Shown here piece after piece: positions 17,364-31,800 of a DNA stretch of 64,000 bases (its first letter is position 1; each line of letters starts with the position of its first letter). The position numbers and the translations under genes are program-made. Under the pieces are notes generated by a model. It worked only from the letters and a program-made list of their open reading frames with translations. It was not told the DNA's origin and did no database searches. Source of the DNA: Burkholderiales bacterium PBB2. Lineage in GTDB: Bacteria; Pseudomonadota; Gammaproteobacteria; Burkholderiales; Burkholderiaceae_C. The DNA lies in the NCBI GenBank assembly GCA_002255955.1, contig NKIM01000019.1, forward strand, positions 1 through 64,000, in the 5' to 3' direction.

Positions 17364-17937
17364 CGCTGAACGGGCCCACGCCCATCAATGCTTTGAGCGC
17401 TTTGGCCGCATGGCTCACGCGTTGCGGCTCCTGCTGGCAGCGCGCCAGCAGCAAAGAACCTTCAAGCAAAGCCATGCTGGCCTTGCCCAGCTGCAGGGCA
17501 GCGGGCGCACTCAACCCGGGTCTGATCAGCTGGGCCTGCGTGGCCAACCAAGCTTCGACCGCGTCAAAGAAGCGCCGCAATTCGGCCTGCAAGTCTTCGC
17601 CCAGGGTGGCGTAGTCGCTGGCCAACATGCCCGCCACACACCATTGATCACCGCTGGAAGCGGCGCTGGCGAACACGGAAGCGAACTGCTCCAGCCGCTC
17701 CGGCACCGGCCGGTGTTCCAGCGATGCCAGCAAGCTCAGTATTTCCTGACGGTAGGCGGCCATCAGCGCCAGGCCGATGTCCTCTTTCGAGGGAAAGTAG
17801 TAGTGAACCGACGAAGACTTCACGCCCACCAGCGTGGCCAGGTCTCGGTGGCTGAAGGCATTGAAGCCTCGAGTGCGCAGCAGCGCCTTGGAGTGCTCCA
17901 GGATCTCTGAACGGCGATCGCTTGTTGGCGGGGGCAT
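17359..17937 (-). CDS. TetR/AcrR-family repressor
   Basis: A 192-residue regulator. The N-terminal TetR helix-turn-helix (residues ~10-55) is clear: ILEHSKALLRTRGFNAFSHRD and VGVKSSSVHYYFPSKEDIGL. The C-terminal ligand domain is of the YcdC/LmrA-type helical kind and binds an unknown ligand. A 7-4-7 inverted repeat ends 17 bp before the ATG, where binding would block its own transcription; a second copy lies in front of the neighbouring cupin gene. It probably represses itself and the cupin. A terminator overlaps its stop codon, so the cupin needs its own promoter. Confidence 0.9.
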   Translation of the reverse strand: MPPPTSDRRSEILEHSKALLRTRGFNAFSHRDLATLVGVKSSSVHYYFPSKEDIGLALMAAYRQEILSLLASLEHRPVPERLEQFASVFASAASSGDQWCVAGMLASDYATLGEDLQAELRRFFDAVEAWLATQAQLIRPGLSAPAALQLGKASMALLEGSLLLARCQQEPQRVSHAAKALKALMGVGPFSG

Positions 17938-17953
17938 GATGGTCGAAGATTGT

Positions 17954-17971
17954 ATCTATCACTAGATAGAT
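17954..17971 (-). promoter_or_regulatory. Putative TetR autoregulatory operator
   Basis: ATCTATC-ACTA-GATAGAT, a perfect 7-bp inverted repeat with a 4-bp spacer, 16 bp upstream of the TetR ATG. It matches the site at 17307-17324 (shared pattern ATCTATCnnTAGATAGAT when the spacer end is included). Confidence 0.75.
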
Positions 17972-18052
17972 GTGCAAGCGGGTGTGGATCTGAGCTCGCC
18001 TGAGTGAAACCGCGATCAGGGCTGCTCACAGGCTCGGCGACTCGCAGGTGAC

Positions 18053-20005
<1,953 letters not shown>

Positions 20006-20243
20006 GGGCTGAAGGATGGTGCTGCAGGAGGGCAAGGGGGCAGGGCGCATGCTAGCCCCTCCGGACCGCGTTCCAGGGTTAGTTCTAGGGTTTAGGGCCC
20101 AGGGCCGACCCGGCAATCCGCTACGCTGGAGCCCGGAGCTGCTGCCTGAACGGTGGGGCTCTTGAGAGGAGCTTGAGACCTGCCGCCACCCTTGGCAGGG
20201 CCAGAGCGCCTGACCCTGTCGACAACAAAGCCTTGGCGCGTGA

Positions 20244-22669
<2,426 letters not shown>

Positions 22670-22671
22670 AG

Positions 22672-24048
22672 ATGAGTAGCGAACATGTGATCAAGATGCC
22701 CGATATCGGCGAAGGCATCGTCGAAGTGGAAGTGGTGGCCTGGCGCGTGCAGGCCGGTGATCAGGTCAGCGAAGACCAGATCCTGGCCGACGTGATGACC
22801 GACAAGGCCACGGTGGAAATCCCCTCGCCGGTGAAAGGCCGTGTGCTGGCGCTGGGCGGCGAGGTGGGTGAGTTGATGCGCGTGGGCTCGGCCCTGATCC
22901 GCATCGAGGTGGAGGGCGAGGCCGGCGCTTCAGCAGCTGCGGCTTCTGCGGCTTCTGCGGCAACTGCACCCGCACCGGCGCCGTCACCGGCGCCGGCACC
23001 TGTTTCTGCCGCGGTGGCGCCTGCTCCCGTGCAAGCTCCGGCACCCTTGCCGGCTCCCATTACGCCGCCTGCCGTGGCCGCCCATGCCCCGCAGGACCTG
23101 GGCCTGAGCCTGGCTGACAAGCCCATCGCCTCGCCCTCGTTGCGCCGCCGCGCCTGGGAGCTGGGCGTGGATCTGGCCCAGGTGCGTGGCAGCGGTCTTG
23201 GTGGCCGCATCATGCAGGCCGATTTGGATGCGTTTGTTGCCAGCCATGGCAGCCAGCTGCGTCCGCCTGCGCCTGCAGTTGTCGCTGTTGCCGCGGCGTC
23301 AGTCGCCCCGGCCAGCACGCCACGCCTGCCCCGCTCGGGCTCGCGCGGCGATGGCGTCGAGGCCATCCGCATCGTCGGCCTGCGCCGCAAGATCGCCGAA
23401 AAGATGCAGGACGCGAAACGCCGCATCCCGCATTTCAGCTATGTCGAAGAGGTCGATGTCACCGAGCTGGAAGCGCTGCGCCTCAAGCTCAACGCCCAGT
23501 ACGGCGCCAGCCGCGGCAAGCTGACCCTCTTGCCCCTGTTGGCCCGCGCCATCGTGCGCACGCTGCCGGATTTCCCGCAGATCAATGCGCGCCTGGACGA
23601 CGAGGCGGGCGTGATCAACCGCTTCGACGCGGTCCATCTGGGCGTGGCCGCGCAAACGCCGGCCGGGCTGATGGTGCCGGTGCTGCGCCATGCCGAGAGT
23701 CATGATTTGTGGAGCTGTGCCGCCGAGATTCGGCGTTTGGCCGAAGCCGCCCGCAGCGGCCGTGCCACCCGCGACGAGCTCAGCGGTTCCACCATCACCA
23801 TCTCCAGCCTGGGCGCACTCGGCGGCATCGTCACCACCCCGGTGATCAACAGCCCCGAGGTCGCCATCGTCGGCGTCAACCGCATCGTCGAGCGGCCCAT
23901 GATCCGCAACGGCCAGGTGGTGGCGCGGCAGATGATGAACCTGTCCTCTTCTTTCGACCACCGCGTGGTCGACGGTCAGGACGCGGCCGAGTTCATCCAG
24001 GCTCTGCGCGGCCTGATGGAATCGCCGGCCTTGCTCTTCATCGACTGA
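22672..24048 (+). CDS. bkdB: Branched-chain 2-oxoacid dehydrogenase E2 (acyltransferase)
   Basis: A 458-residue dihydrolipoyl acyltransferase core. The lipoyl domain (1-80) has the modified K45 in MTDKATVEIPSP. An Ala/Pro linker follows, then the E1/E3-binding domain (~145-185, SPSLRRRAWELGVDL), a second linker and the catalytic domain with H430 and D434 in FDHRVVDGQDA. I chose ATG 22672, because GGAG lies 8 bp upstream; ATG 22666 overlaps the E1beta stop but is only 2 bp from that site. No lipoamide dehydrogenase (E3) gene follows; a terminator does, so E3 must be supplied from elsewhere. Confidence 0.93.
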   Translation: MSSEHVIKMPDIGEGIVEVEVVAWRVQAGDQVSEDQILADVMTDKATVEIPSPVKGRVLALGGEVGELMRVGSALIRIEVEGEAGASAAAASAASAATAPAPAPSPAPAPVSAAVAPAPVQAPAPLPAPITPPAVAAHAPQDLGLSLADKPIASPSLRRRAWELGVDLAQVRGSGLGGRIMQADLDAFVASHGSQLRPPAPAVVAVAAASVAPASTPRLPRSGSRGDGVEAIRIVGLRRKIAEKMQDAKRRIPHFSYVEEVDVTELEALRLKLNAQYGASRGKLTLLPLLARAIVRTLPDFPQINARLDDEAGVINRFDAVHLGVAAQTPAGLMVPVLRHAESHDLWSCAAEIRRLAEAARSGRATRDELSGSTITISSLGALGGIVTTPVINSPEVAIVGVNRIVERPMIRNGQVVARQMMNLSSSFDHRVVDGQDAAEFIQALRGLMESPALLFID

Positions 24049-24070
24049 GCAGCGCCACAGCTGGACGGGG

Positions 24071-24100
24071 GGGGCGGCGCAGCAAGCGACCGCCCCTTTT
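24071..24100 (+). terminator. Intrinsic terminator after bkdB
   Basis: GGGGCGG (24071-24077) pairs with CCGCCCC (24090-24096), with an inner CGC/GCG extension, followed by TTTT. It lies between the convergent bkdB and the PNPOx-like gene. Confidence 0.65.
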
Positions 24101-24104
24101 CATT

Positions 24105-24782
24105 TCAGGGCTTGCTTGCCTGCCCCCACCGCTGCACATAGACGGGCGGCGGCTCCTGGTTGTCCGCCGCTGCCTGGGGCGCCACTTGCACCTGGCGAAG
24201 GGGCAGCACGCCGGTCCAGACGGGCAGATGCAAGTCTTCCTCGTCGTCCTGCGGCGGGCCGCTGCGGACCTTGCAAGCGGCTTCATCCAAAGGGATGCGC
24301 AGCACGGTGGTGGCGGCGAATTCCTTGTCATTGCCGCGCCGGGCCTCGTGCTCGCGGCCGGGGGCGATCTTGTGCATGAAGTGGTCCAGGCTCGCCCGCT
24401 TCTTGGCTTCGTCGCGGACCGCTTCGAACTGACCGTAGATCATGCAGGCGCGGTAGTTCATCGAATGGTTGAAGGCTGAGCGGGCCAGCACCAGGCCATC
24501 CAGCAGGGTGAGGGTGACGCAGGCTTGCGTCTCGGGGCGCAGCAGGGTCCTGACCATGCGGCCGCCGTTGGAGCCGTGGATGTAGAGGTGATCGTCCTCG
24601 CGCCAGCAGGCCATGGGGATGCAATGGCTGCCGCGTTCATCGGCAAAGGCGATGTGACAGAGGTAAGCGGCGTCAACGATGGCGTGCACGGTCTCGCGCT
24701 CGTAACGGGCGTTCTCGGCCACGCGGCGCACGCGCGTGCGCTCGCTGGGGGCGGTGGCGGGGCTGGCAGGGATGGGCTTCAT
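24105..24782 (-). CDS. Pyridoxamine-phosphate-oxidase-like flavin-binding protein
   Basis: A 225-residue split-barrel flavoprotein of the PNPOx-like/NimA type. The core (~25-175) has YLCHIAFADERGSHCIPMAC and HLYIHGSNGGRMVRTL, typical of FMN-binding split barrels annotated as nitroimidazole-resistance or general flavin-nucleotide-binding proteins. The reaction is unknown; it is not the classical PdxH by motif. It is divergently placed to a MocR-type regulator that uses PLP, a pairing common in proteobacteria, so it is probably that regulator's target and may act in B6 metabolism or detoxification (inference). Confidence 0.82.
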   Translation of the reverse strand: MKPIPASPATAPSERTRVRRVAENARYERETVHAIVDAAYLCHIAFADERGSHCIPMACWREDDHLYIHGSNGGRMVRTLLRPETQACVTLTLLDGLVLARSAFNHSMNYRACMIYGQFEAVRDEAKKRASLDHFMHKIAPGREHEARRGNDKEFAATTVLRIPLDEAACKVRSGPPQDDEEDLHLPVWTGVLPLRQVQVAPQAAADNQEPPPVYVQRWGQASKP

Positions 24783-24800
24783 GGACGCTTCAAGAAATGA

Positions 24801-24906
24801 GGTTCTAGGGATGAGGGAAAGCCGGCGCGCGCAGAAACTTCAGTGCGCAATGTAGTGAGTCGGTGGTTCCAGGAGAAGATCCACAAGCTATCAATTCTTT
24901 AGAACC
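24801..24906. promoter_or_regulatory. Candidate MocR operator repeats
   Basis: In the divergent intergenic region, GGTTCTAGG (24801-24809) and GGTTCCAGG (24865-24873) are direct repeats, and TAGAACC (24900-24906) is the inverse of GGTTCTA. MocR-type regulators often bind paired direct repeats, so these are candidates; similarity is short and unproven. Confidence 0.35.
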
Positions 24907-24917
24907 ACAGAACCGCC

Positions 24918-26474
24918 ATGGATCACGCGCTCCTGATCAATCGCTTTGCGGCCGAGCAAGGCCAGCCAGGCTGGTCGCGCCAGCGCCTGCTGCACGAGGC
25001 CCTGCGCCACGCGATTCGCAGCGGCAGCCTGCCGCCCGGCCGCCGCTTGCTGGCCAGCCGCGCTCTGGCGGCTGAGCTGGGCTGGGCGCGCAACACGGTG
25101 ATCTATGCCTACGAGCAACTGGCCAGCGAGGGCTGGATCAGCGCCGGCCGGCGCGGCACGGTGGTGAGTGCGCGGCCTGCCTCGTTTGTGCCTGCGGCCG
25201 GTGGTGCGCGCACGCTAGATCAAGTTCGTGGGCTTGAACTGCAGGCGCCCGCGCAGGCCCCGCTGTCGCGCCGCACGGCCGGCCTGGCCTGCCTGCCGGT
25301 GGCGGCCGATCTGGCGGCGGCATTTGCGCCGGGTGTGCCGGCGCTGGATGCCTTTCCGCTCGAGCTCTGGCGCCGCCTGATGATGCGGGCCTGGCGTGCG
25401 CTCAGCGCGGCCCAACTGAACTACGGCCCACCGGCCGGTGAGTCGGCCTTGCGCGAGGCGATTGCCGCGCACCTGCGCGCCTCGCGGGCGGTGCGCTGCA
25501 GTGCCGAGCAGGTCTTCATCAGCGATGGCACGCAGGCCAGCCTGGACCTGTGCGCTCGCGCTTTTGCCGATGCGGGCGACAAGGTCTGGATCGAGAGCCC
25601 GGGCTATGGCGGCGCACTGACGGCCTTTCGCGCCGCCCAGCTGCGCCCGATCGGCATTGCGGTGGATGCGCAAGGCCTGGCACCGCGTCCGCAGGACTGG
25701 CTGCAGCACCGGCCGCAACTGATCTATGTGACGCCCTCGCACCAGTACCCCAGCGGCGCCGTGATGAGCCTCGAGCGCCGCCTGGCCTTGATCGCCCAGG
25801 CCCGGCAGCATGGGTCGCTGATCATCGAGGACGACTACGACAGCGAGTTCCGCTACGACGGCCCGCCGCTGGCAGCACTGCAAGGCTTGGGCGCCGACAT
25901 CGACACCCTGGATTCAGCACAGCCGGCCAGCGACGCCCCCGTGCTCTACCTGGGAACCTTCAGCAAGACCTTGTTCCCGGGCCTGCGCATCGGCTTCATG
26001 GTCGTGCCGCCCGAGCGTGTGCAGGCGCTGCACCACCTGCTGGCCCGCTCGGCGCCGCGCGGGCGTGCGGCCGAGCAACTGGCCCTGGCCGAGTTCATGC
26101 GCGAGGGGCATTTCGGCCTGCATCTGCGGCGCATGCGGCGGCTCTACCAGCAGCGGCGCGATGCCCTGGTCGCAGCTTTGGAGCAGCAGCTTGGCGACAT
26201 CGCCCAGGTGCGGGGCGCCTCGGCTGGCATGCACCTGGCCCTGTGCTTTGAGCCCGAGCTGGGCCTGGATGACCAGGCCCTCAGCGCCGCTGCCTTGCAG
26301 GCCGGCATTGTTGCGCCGGCCCTGAGCCAGCACCGCGTCGGCCGCCGTGCCAATGCCTGGTCCGGCTTGATGCTCGGTTATGCCCAGGTGCCGGCCGAAC
26401 AGATGTCGGGCCTGGTGGGGCGCCTGGCGGGGCTGATTCGCAGCGCCCAGGCTGGCCGCTTGTTTGTCAAGTAA
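24918..26474 (+). CDS. MocR/PdxR-family transcriptional regulator
   Basis: A 518-residue fusion of an N-terminal GntR winged helix (~1-80, LRHAIRSGSLPPGRRLLASR and NTVIYAYEQLASEGW) with a fold-type I aminotransferase domain (~110-510). The PLP lysine lies in YLGTFSKTLFPGLRIGF. The cofactor aspartate region is DDYDSEFRYDG. Such proteins sense PLP or amino acids and activate a neighbouring gene; the divergent PNPOx-like gene 135 bp away is the obvious target. No good Shine-Dalgarno is visible, but the ATG fits the start of the GntR domain. Confidence 0.9.
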   Translation: MDHALLINRFAAEQGQPGWSRQRLLHEALRHAIRSGSLPPGRRLLASRALAAELGWARNTVIYAYEQLASEGWISAGRRGTVVSARPASFVPAAGGARTLDQVRGLELQAPAQAPLSRRTAGLACLPVAADLAAAFAPGVPALDAFPLELWRRLMMRAWRALSAAQLNYGPPAGESALREAIAAHLRASRAVRCSAEQVFISDGTQASLDLCARAFADAGDKVWIESPGYGGALTAFRAAQLRPIGIAVDAQGLAPRPQDWLQHRPQLIYVTPSHQYPSGAVMSLERRLALIAQARQHGSLIIEDDYDSEFRYDGPPLAALQGLGADIDTLDSAQPASDAPVLYLGTFSKTLFPGLRIGFMVVPPERVQALHHLLARSAPRGRAAEQLALAEFMREGHFGLHLRRMRRLYQQRRDALVAALEQQLGDIAQVRGASAGMHLALCFEPELGLDDQALSAAALQAGIVAPALSQHRVGRRANAWSGLMLGYAQVPAEQMSGLVGRLAGLIRSAQAGRLFVK

Positions 26475-26653
26475 TGCACAAAGACCGGGGCGCTGGCTGG
26501 TGCGCCGCGGTGTAGGCCGGGTACCGTCGCGCTCGGTTTTTATCTATCAGCTGCAAACCTTCAAATTGCGCGGCATGGCGCGGGGCTCCGAATCGTCGAG
26601 CCCGCCCATCACGGCCCGCAAAGTTTGCAATCCCCAGCCCCACAGCAACCGAT

Positions 26654-28780
26654 ATGAGCACCTGCATTCCACCCTCCCTGCCTCAACAGCAAAGCCCCGA
26701 GCAGCGCGCAGCGCGCCAGTTCCAGCTCTCGCTGGCGCGCACCGAGTACAACTACATGCACAGCTATCTGGAGTCGGTGCCGCTCTCGGCCGATTTGCCG
26801 GCGGCCGAGAAGTTCAGCGTCGATTACGAGGCCCAGGTGCTGGCGGTGTTTCTGCCCCTGGCCGAGAACTTCAAGCAGGTGGTGCTGCGCCTGCTGCGGC
26901 GCGAGCTGGAGGGCGATCTGCCGGACGCCGCCCTGCAGCGTGTCAAAGAAGCAGCCGAGCGCTTGGAGCAGGAGTTCAGCCTGCTGCACCCGGGTCGGGA
27001 TCTGGCCGATCTGCGCGCCCTGCTGCAGGCGGTGGGCGATCTGCCCGAGGCTTTGAAGGGCCTGCTGCGCCTGCCGGCAGACCTGGAGAAGATGGCCCGC
27101 GGCCTGACCGAGGTCTTTGATGACTTTGCGGCCAATGGGCCGACGGCCTTCCTGAAATCGACGCTGTTTGACATGCTCAGCGCCGACCATGGCCGCAACT
27201 ACCTGCAGGCCCGCTCGGCGCAAGACTTCGAAGCGCTGTTCCAGACCCTGCCGCGACCGCAAATGCTGGAGCTGCCACACCAGGACTGGATGCCTGCCGG
27301 GCCTGAGCTGCCCTGCGAGCAGGACTGGTACTTTGGCTATTCGCAGACGGCGGGCTTCAACACCACCTTGCTGCGCGGCGTGGCCCTGGCGCCGCCTGCG
27401 GGCAGCTTGCAGCTCTCGCTCGGCGAACTGCAGGCCAAATGCCCGATCAGCGACGCGCTGCTGCAGAGCGTGCTGGGCCGCCGCGATGTCAGCCTGCGCC
27501 AGGCGGTGGACGAGCGGCGGCTTTACGTCTGCGATTTCGCCATGCTGGACGGCGCCAAAGCCGATGTCCTGCATGGCGAGCAGCGCTACCTGGCCGCACC
27601 GATTGCGGTGTTCTACTGGAACGCAAAGGCGCCGGCCGGCTTTCCGCCCCAGCCCGAGGGCGTGTTGCAGCCGGTGGCCATCCAGCTGGCGCAGCGCTTC
27701 GATGCCCAGACCTCGCCGATCTTCACCCCCAATGACTGCGCCGATGCCGGCGACCCGAACGGCTTGAAGTGGCGTCTGGCCAAGCACATCGTGCAGGTGG
27801 TGGCGGCCATCCACCACGAGTCGATCGCGCATCTGGGTGACTGTCATCTGGTGATCGAGCCGATTGCCGTGGCGGTGCACCGCCAGCTGGCGCTGCAGCA
27901 TCCCATCCTGCAGCTGCTGATTCCGCACCTGCGCTTCACCATCAACATCAACGATTCCGCCATCCACAGCCTGATCGCACCGGGCGGTGTGGTGGCCACC
28001 AATGTCGGGCCGGCGCTGGAATCCACCCTGGCCATGCTGGCCCAGTCACGCCGCGACTGGCGCTGGGACGAGCGCAACCCGGATCGCTGGTTTGCCCTGC
28101 GTGGCGTCGAGGCCTTGCCGCGCTTTGCCTTCCGCGATGACAGCCTTTTGCTCTGGGCGGCGATCCAGCGCTTTGTGTCCGGCTATCTGCGCCTGTACTA
28201 CCGCGACGACCTCGATGTGCAGCAGGATGGCGAGCTGCAGTCCTGGGTGGCCGAGCTGGTGGACCCGCGCTACGCAGGCTTCCAAGGTCTCGGCGGCCTG
28301 AGCCCCAGCGGGGACCCGGCACGGCCCTGGCGCCTGGACAGCCTGGACTATCTGATCGAGCTGGTGGCCCAGATCCTCTACACCGCGGGCCCGCAGCATG
28401 CGGCGGTCAACTACGCCCAGTACCCGCTGATGTCCTATTTGCCCAGCGTGGCCGGCACGCTGTACCAGGCGCCGCCCACGCGCAGCACCGTGCTGCAGCA
28501 GGCCGAGGACCTGCTGCCCTGGTACCCGCCGCTGGATGTGGGCCTGTACACCCTGTCCTTCGAGTACCTGCTCAGCGGCGTGCAGTACGACCGATTCGGC
28601 CAGTACGAAAGCAACCCGCGGGCGCCGTACTTTCAGGACCCGCGCGTGCAGCTTCTGGTGGCTGATCTGCAGGACGAGCTGGCCCTGGCCGAGATCGAGA
28701 TCCGCCGCCGCAACCGCAGCCGGCCCATGGCCTACGAGTTCCAGCTGCCTTCGCGCATTCCCAACAGCGTCAGCATCTGA
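26654..28780 (+). CDS. Lipoxygenase
   Basis: A 708-residue bacterial lipoxygenase, predicted to insert O2 into polyunsaturated fatty acids through a non-heme iron. The iron ligands can be read directly: H393 and H398 (HLGDCH, the H-x4-H motif), H582 and N586 (HAAVNYAQYP) and the C-terminal Ile708 (RIPNSVSI). Around them is the family text EPIAVAVHRQLALQHPI and LIPHLRFTININ. The substrate-side DWYFGYSQTAGFNTTLLRG also matches. No signal peptide is visible, unlike secreted LoxA of Pseudomonas, so it may be cytoplasmic. The N-terminal ~200 residues are helical and not a PLAT domain. Lipoxygenases are uncommon in bacteria. The gene converges on the large kinase-like gene 20 bp away, and is preceded by 179 bp with no motif I can name. 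Confidence 0.92.
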   Translation: MSTCIPPSLPQQQSPEQRAARQFQLSLARTEYNYMHSYLESVPLSADLPAAEKFSVDYEAQVLAVFLPLAENFKQVVLRLLRRELEGDLPDAALQRVKEAAERLEQEFSLLHPGRDLADLRALLQAVGDLPEALKGLLRLPADLEKMARGLTEVFDDFAANGPTAFLKSTLFDMLSADHGRNYLQARSAQDFEALFQTLPRPQMLELPHQDWMPAGPELPCEQDWYFGYSQTAGFNTTLLRGVALAPPAGSLQLSLGELQAKCPISDALLQSVLGRRDVSLRQAVDERRLYVCDFAMLDGAKADVLHGEQRYLAAPIAVFYWNAKAPAGFPPQPEGVLQPVAIQLAQRFDAQTSPIFTPNDCADAGDPNGLKWRLAKHIVQVVAAIHHESIAHLGDCHLVIEPIAVAVHRQLALQHPILQLLIPHLRFTININDSAIHSLIAPGGVVATNVGPALESTLAMLAQSRRDWRWDERNPDRWFALRGVEALPRFAFRDDSLLLWAAIQRFVSGYLRLYYRDDLDVQQDGELQSWVAELVDPRYAGFQGLGGLSPSGDPARPWRLDSLDYLIELVAQILYTAGPQHAAVNYAQYPLMSYLPSVAGTLYQAPPTRSTVLQQAEDLLPWYPPLDVGLYTLSFEYLLSGVQYDRFGQYESNPRAPYFQDPRVQLLVADLQDELALAEIEIRRRNRSRPMAYEFQLPSRIPNSVSI

Positions 28781-28800
28781 TCGCACCCGGGCGGCTCGGG

Positions 28801-31800
28801 TCAGCTGCCCAGGTCAGCCTCGGTTGCTTCGCCGGCCGCCTGGCACCAGCGCCGGCGGCCTTCGCGTTTGGCCCGGTAGAGCGCCTGGTCGGCCAGGCCC
28901 AGCAGCAGCTCGGGGGGCGTGTCGGCGCTGGCCTGCACGGTGGCGCAGCCGATGCTCAGGCTGACATGGCCGCCGGCGCTGGACTGGGCATGCGGCAGGC
29001 CCAGGGCGGCCATGGCATCCAGGCAGCTCTGGGCCAGGCGGGCCGCGGCCGCGGCATCGGTCTCAGGCAGCAGCAAGGCGAATTCTTCGCCGCCATAACG
29101 CGCCACCAGATCGGAGGCGCGGCCGGCCACCTGCTGCAGGGTCAGGGCCACGGCGCGGATGCAGCGGTCGCCTTCCAGGTGGCCGTAGTGGTCGTTGAAC
29201 TGCTTGAAGTGGTCGATGTCCACCATCAGCAGGGACAGGGGCAGCTGCTGCCGCTGGCTGCGCCGCCATTCCACCAGCAGGCGCTCGTCAAAGGCGCGGC
29301 GGTTGGCGATGCCGGTCAGCCCGTCCTTCATGCTCATCAGGCGCAGCTCCTGCGTGCGCCGCTCGACCTTGGCCTCCAGCTCCTCGAACATCTTGGCATT
29401 GACCAGGGCAATCGCCGCCTGGCTGCTGAGCAGCTCCAGGGTTTGCTGGTGGCGAGTGGTGAAGGCGTTCTCGAGCTGACGGTTCTCCAGATAGACCAGG
29501 GCGACCAGTCGCCCTTGCGTGATCACCGGCAGGCAAAGGGCGGATTTGGGCGCCTGCGCCTGCAGATAGGGGCAGTGGGCGAAGCGCTCGTCGCGGCCCA
29601 GCTGGTTCAGCACCAGGCTGCGGCGGCTGAGCTTGGTGTATTCAATCAGGCTGCTGGGCAGGCGGGCGCTGCCCGCATCGCCCAGCTCGGCCAGAGGCAG
29701 GCCGAGGTGCTCGCAGAACAGCGGGGAGGGCGCCAGGCCGCCGGCCACAGCGTCGGCGGCAGCCCCGCCTTCACGCAAGCCGCCCATGACCTCGACGATC
29801 AGCTGATCGTCTTCATGGCTGACGATGGCGCCATGCTCGGCCCCGGCATGCTGGAGCAGCACGGCCAGCATCTGCGGCAGCAGGGCGTCGAGCTGCACCT
29901 CTTGGCTGAGCAGCTGGTGGGCCTTCAGCAAGGCATGGAGATCGAGCCGGCCGCCGTAGCTGGAGGGGCTCTTGCTGGACGCCTCGTGGTTCAGCTCCTG
30001 TTCGGGGCTCCGCTCGCTCGGGCTCACCCCGAGGCTGCTGCTGCCACTGCTTCTGCTTGCGCGTGCCTGGCGACCCAGGCCCAGGCCGAGCTGGGGCCAG
30101 GCGGCTTCCAGCTGGCGGCATTTGAGGCTGGCACCCCAGCGGCGGTACAGGCCATGGGCTTCGCGCAGGAATTGCGTCGCCAGCTGCGGCTGGCCTTGGG
30201 CCTGCCAGAAATCGGCATAACGCTCTTGCGCCAGGGCGGCATGGGCGAGGAAGCCGGCCGCCTCGGCCGCACTGATGGCCTGGGCATAGGCCGCCATCGC
30301 CTCCTGGAGTCGGCCCTGCACGCGCGCCAGCTCGGCGGCGATCAGCGCCTGCTTGTGGCGGAAATTGGCCTCGCAGCCCTCGGCCCAACGCTCGAAGCGC
30401 TCGAGCAGCTCGCGGGCCTGGCTCAGTGCCGCGTCCCGCTCGTCCTCGGGCACAAAATCCTGGCGCAACAGGCCCAGGGCGATGAAGAAGCAGGCCTCGA
30501 CCCAGCTCGGGCTGTCGGGCAGGCAGAGCTTGATGGCGGCCTCCTGGCCGGCATGGCGGCGCCAACGTTCGGCGTCGCCGAGCAGATAGGCATGGCGCAG
30601 CATGGCCGTGCTGTAGAAAGCCTGGACGATGGAGGGCGGCGCTGATTCGGGTGCATCAAACAAGGCGCTGGACGGGCTGCCCTCGCAGTCAAAGCTGTGG
30701 GCCGACAGGCTCAGGCCGCGCAGCGCCAGCAGGGGCTGGAGCACGCCGTGGCGCAGCATGGCCTCGGTGCCGGGCTGGTGGGTGCGCTGCAAAAAGCGCA
30801 GGTGCTGCTGGCACAAGGCCTCCAGCCCCGGCAGAGGCTCGCCCATCAGGAAGCGGTTGATCGGGCCCAGCAGGGCGCAGAAACCGGCCGACAAGGGGTT
30901 GATGCCGCGCTGGCCCAGCTCCAGGCCGCGGTCCATGGCGGCCAGGGTCGAGGACAGCGGCTCGCCCCAGTGCTGGTAGAAGGCCGGAAAGTACTGGTAG
31001 ACCGTGGTGCGGAAGTAGGGGCTGTCGCGCCCCTCGGCCATGGCCATGGCCAGGCGGCCCATGGCGAAGCAGGCCGGGTAGGGCTGGCCCATGGCCGACA
31101 TGGCCGTCATATAGGCCACATGGCCGATGCAGGCGAGATCGCCCTGGCCGTGGCGCAGCGTGGTTTGCACCATGCGGCAGGCGGTCAGCACAAAAGCCCC
31201 GAAGCGCCGGGTTTGGTAGGTCGAGTGGGTCAGCCGGTAGTACAGGCGCATGGCCAGCAGCTGCTCGGCTTGCGCCATCTCGGGCGCAGTCAGCACCGCC
31301 TCGCGGCCCTGGGCATCGAGCATCTGCTCGGTGGCCGCAAACTCGGCCGGCACGGCGGCCATGGCCTGGTCCTCGGTTTCGGCCATGGGGTGCCCCAGCC
31401 GGGCCAGGGCCTGGCAGAGCACGGGGTAGGAGTCGTTGAAGCGGCCCTGGATGTGGTACTGGTCCACCTGCACCAGGCACAGCTCGACCTGACCGAGCCG
31501 GTCCTGGCAGGCGGCCAGGGCCTCGGGGTAGAGCGCTTCGGCGGCCTCGAAGTGGCCGGCCAGGTACTCGGCCTCGGCCAGGGTCTTGAGCAGCTCCAGG
31601 CTGCGTGCGGGGGCTTGGGTCCAGGCGTCCGGCGCCATCAGCGCGCGCGCCTGGCGCAGCAGCTGCACCGCCATCGCGTGGGCCGAGGCCGCCAGGGCCC
31701 GCTGGCCGCCGCGCAGATTGAGCGTCAGCAGCCGCTCGCGCTCGGCCGCATCATCGATCAAGGCGCTGCCCTGGTTCAGGCAGTCCAGCACGGTGAACAG

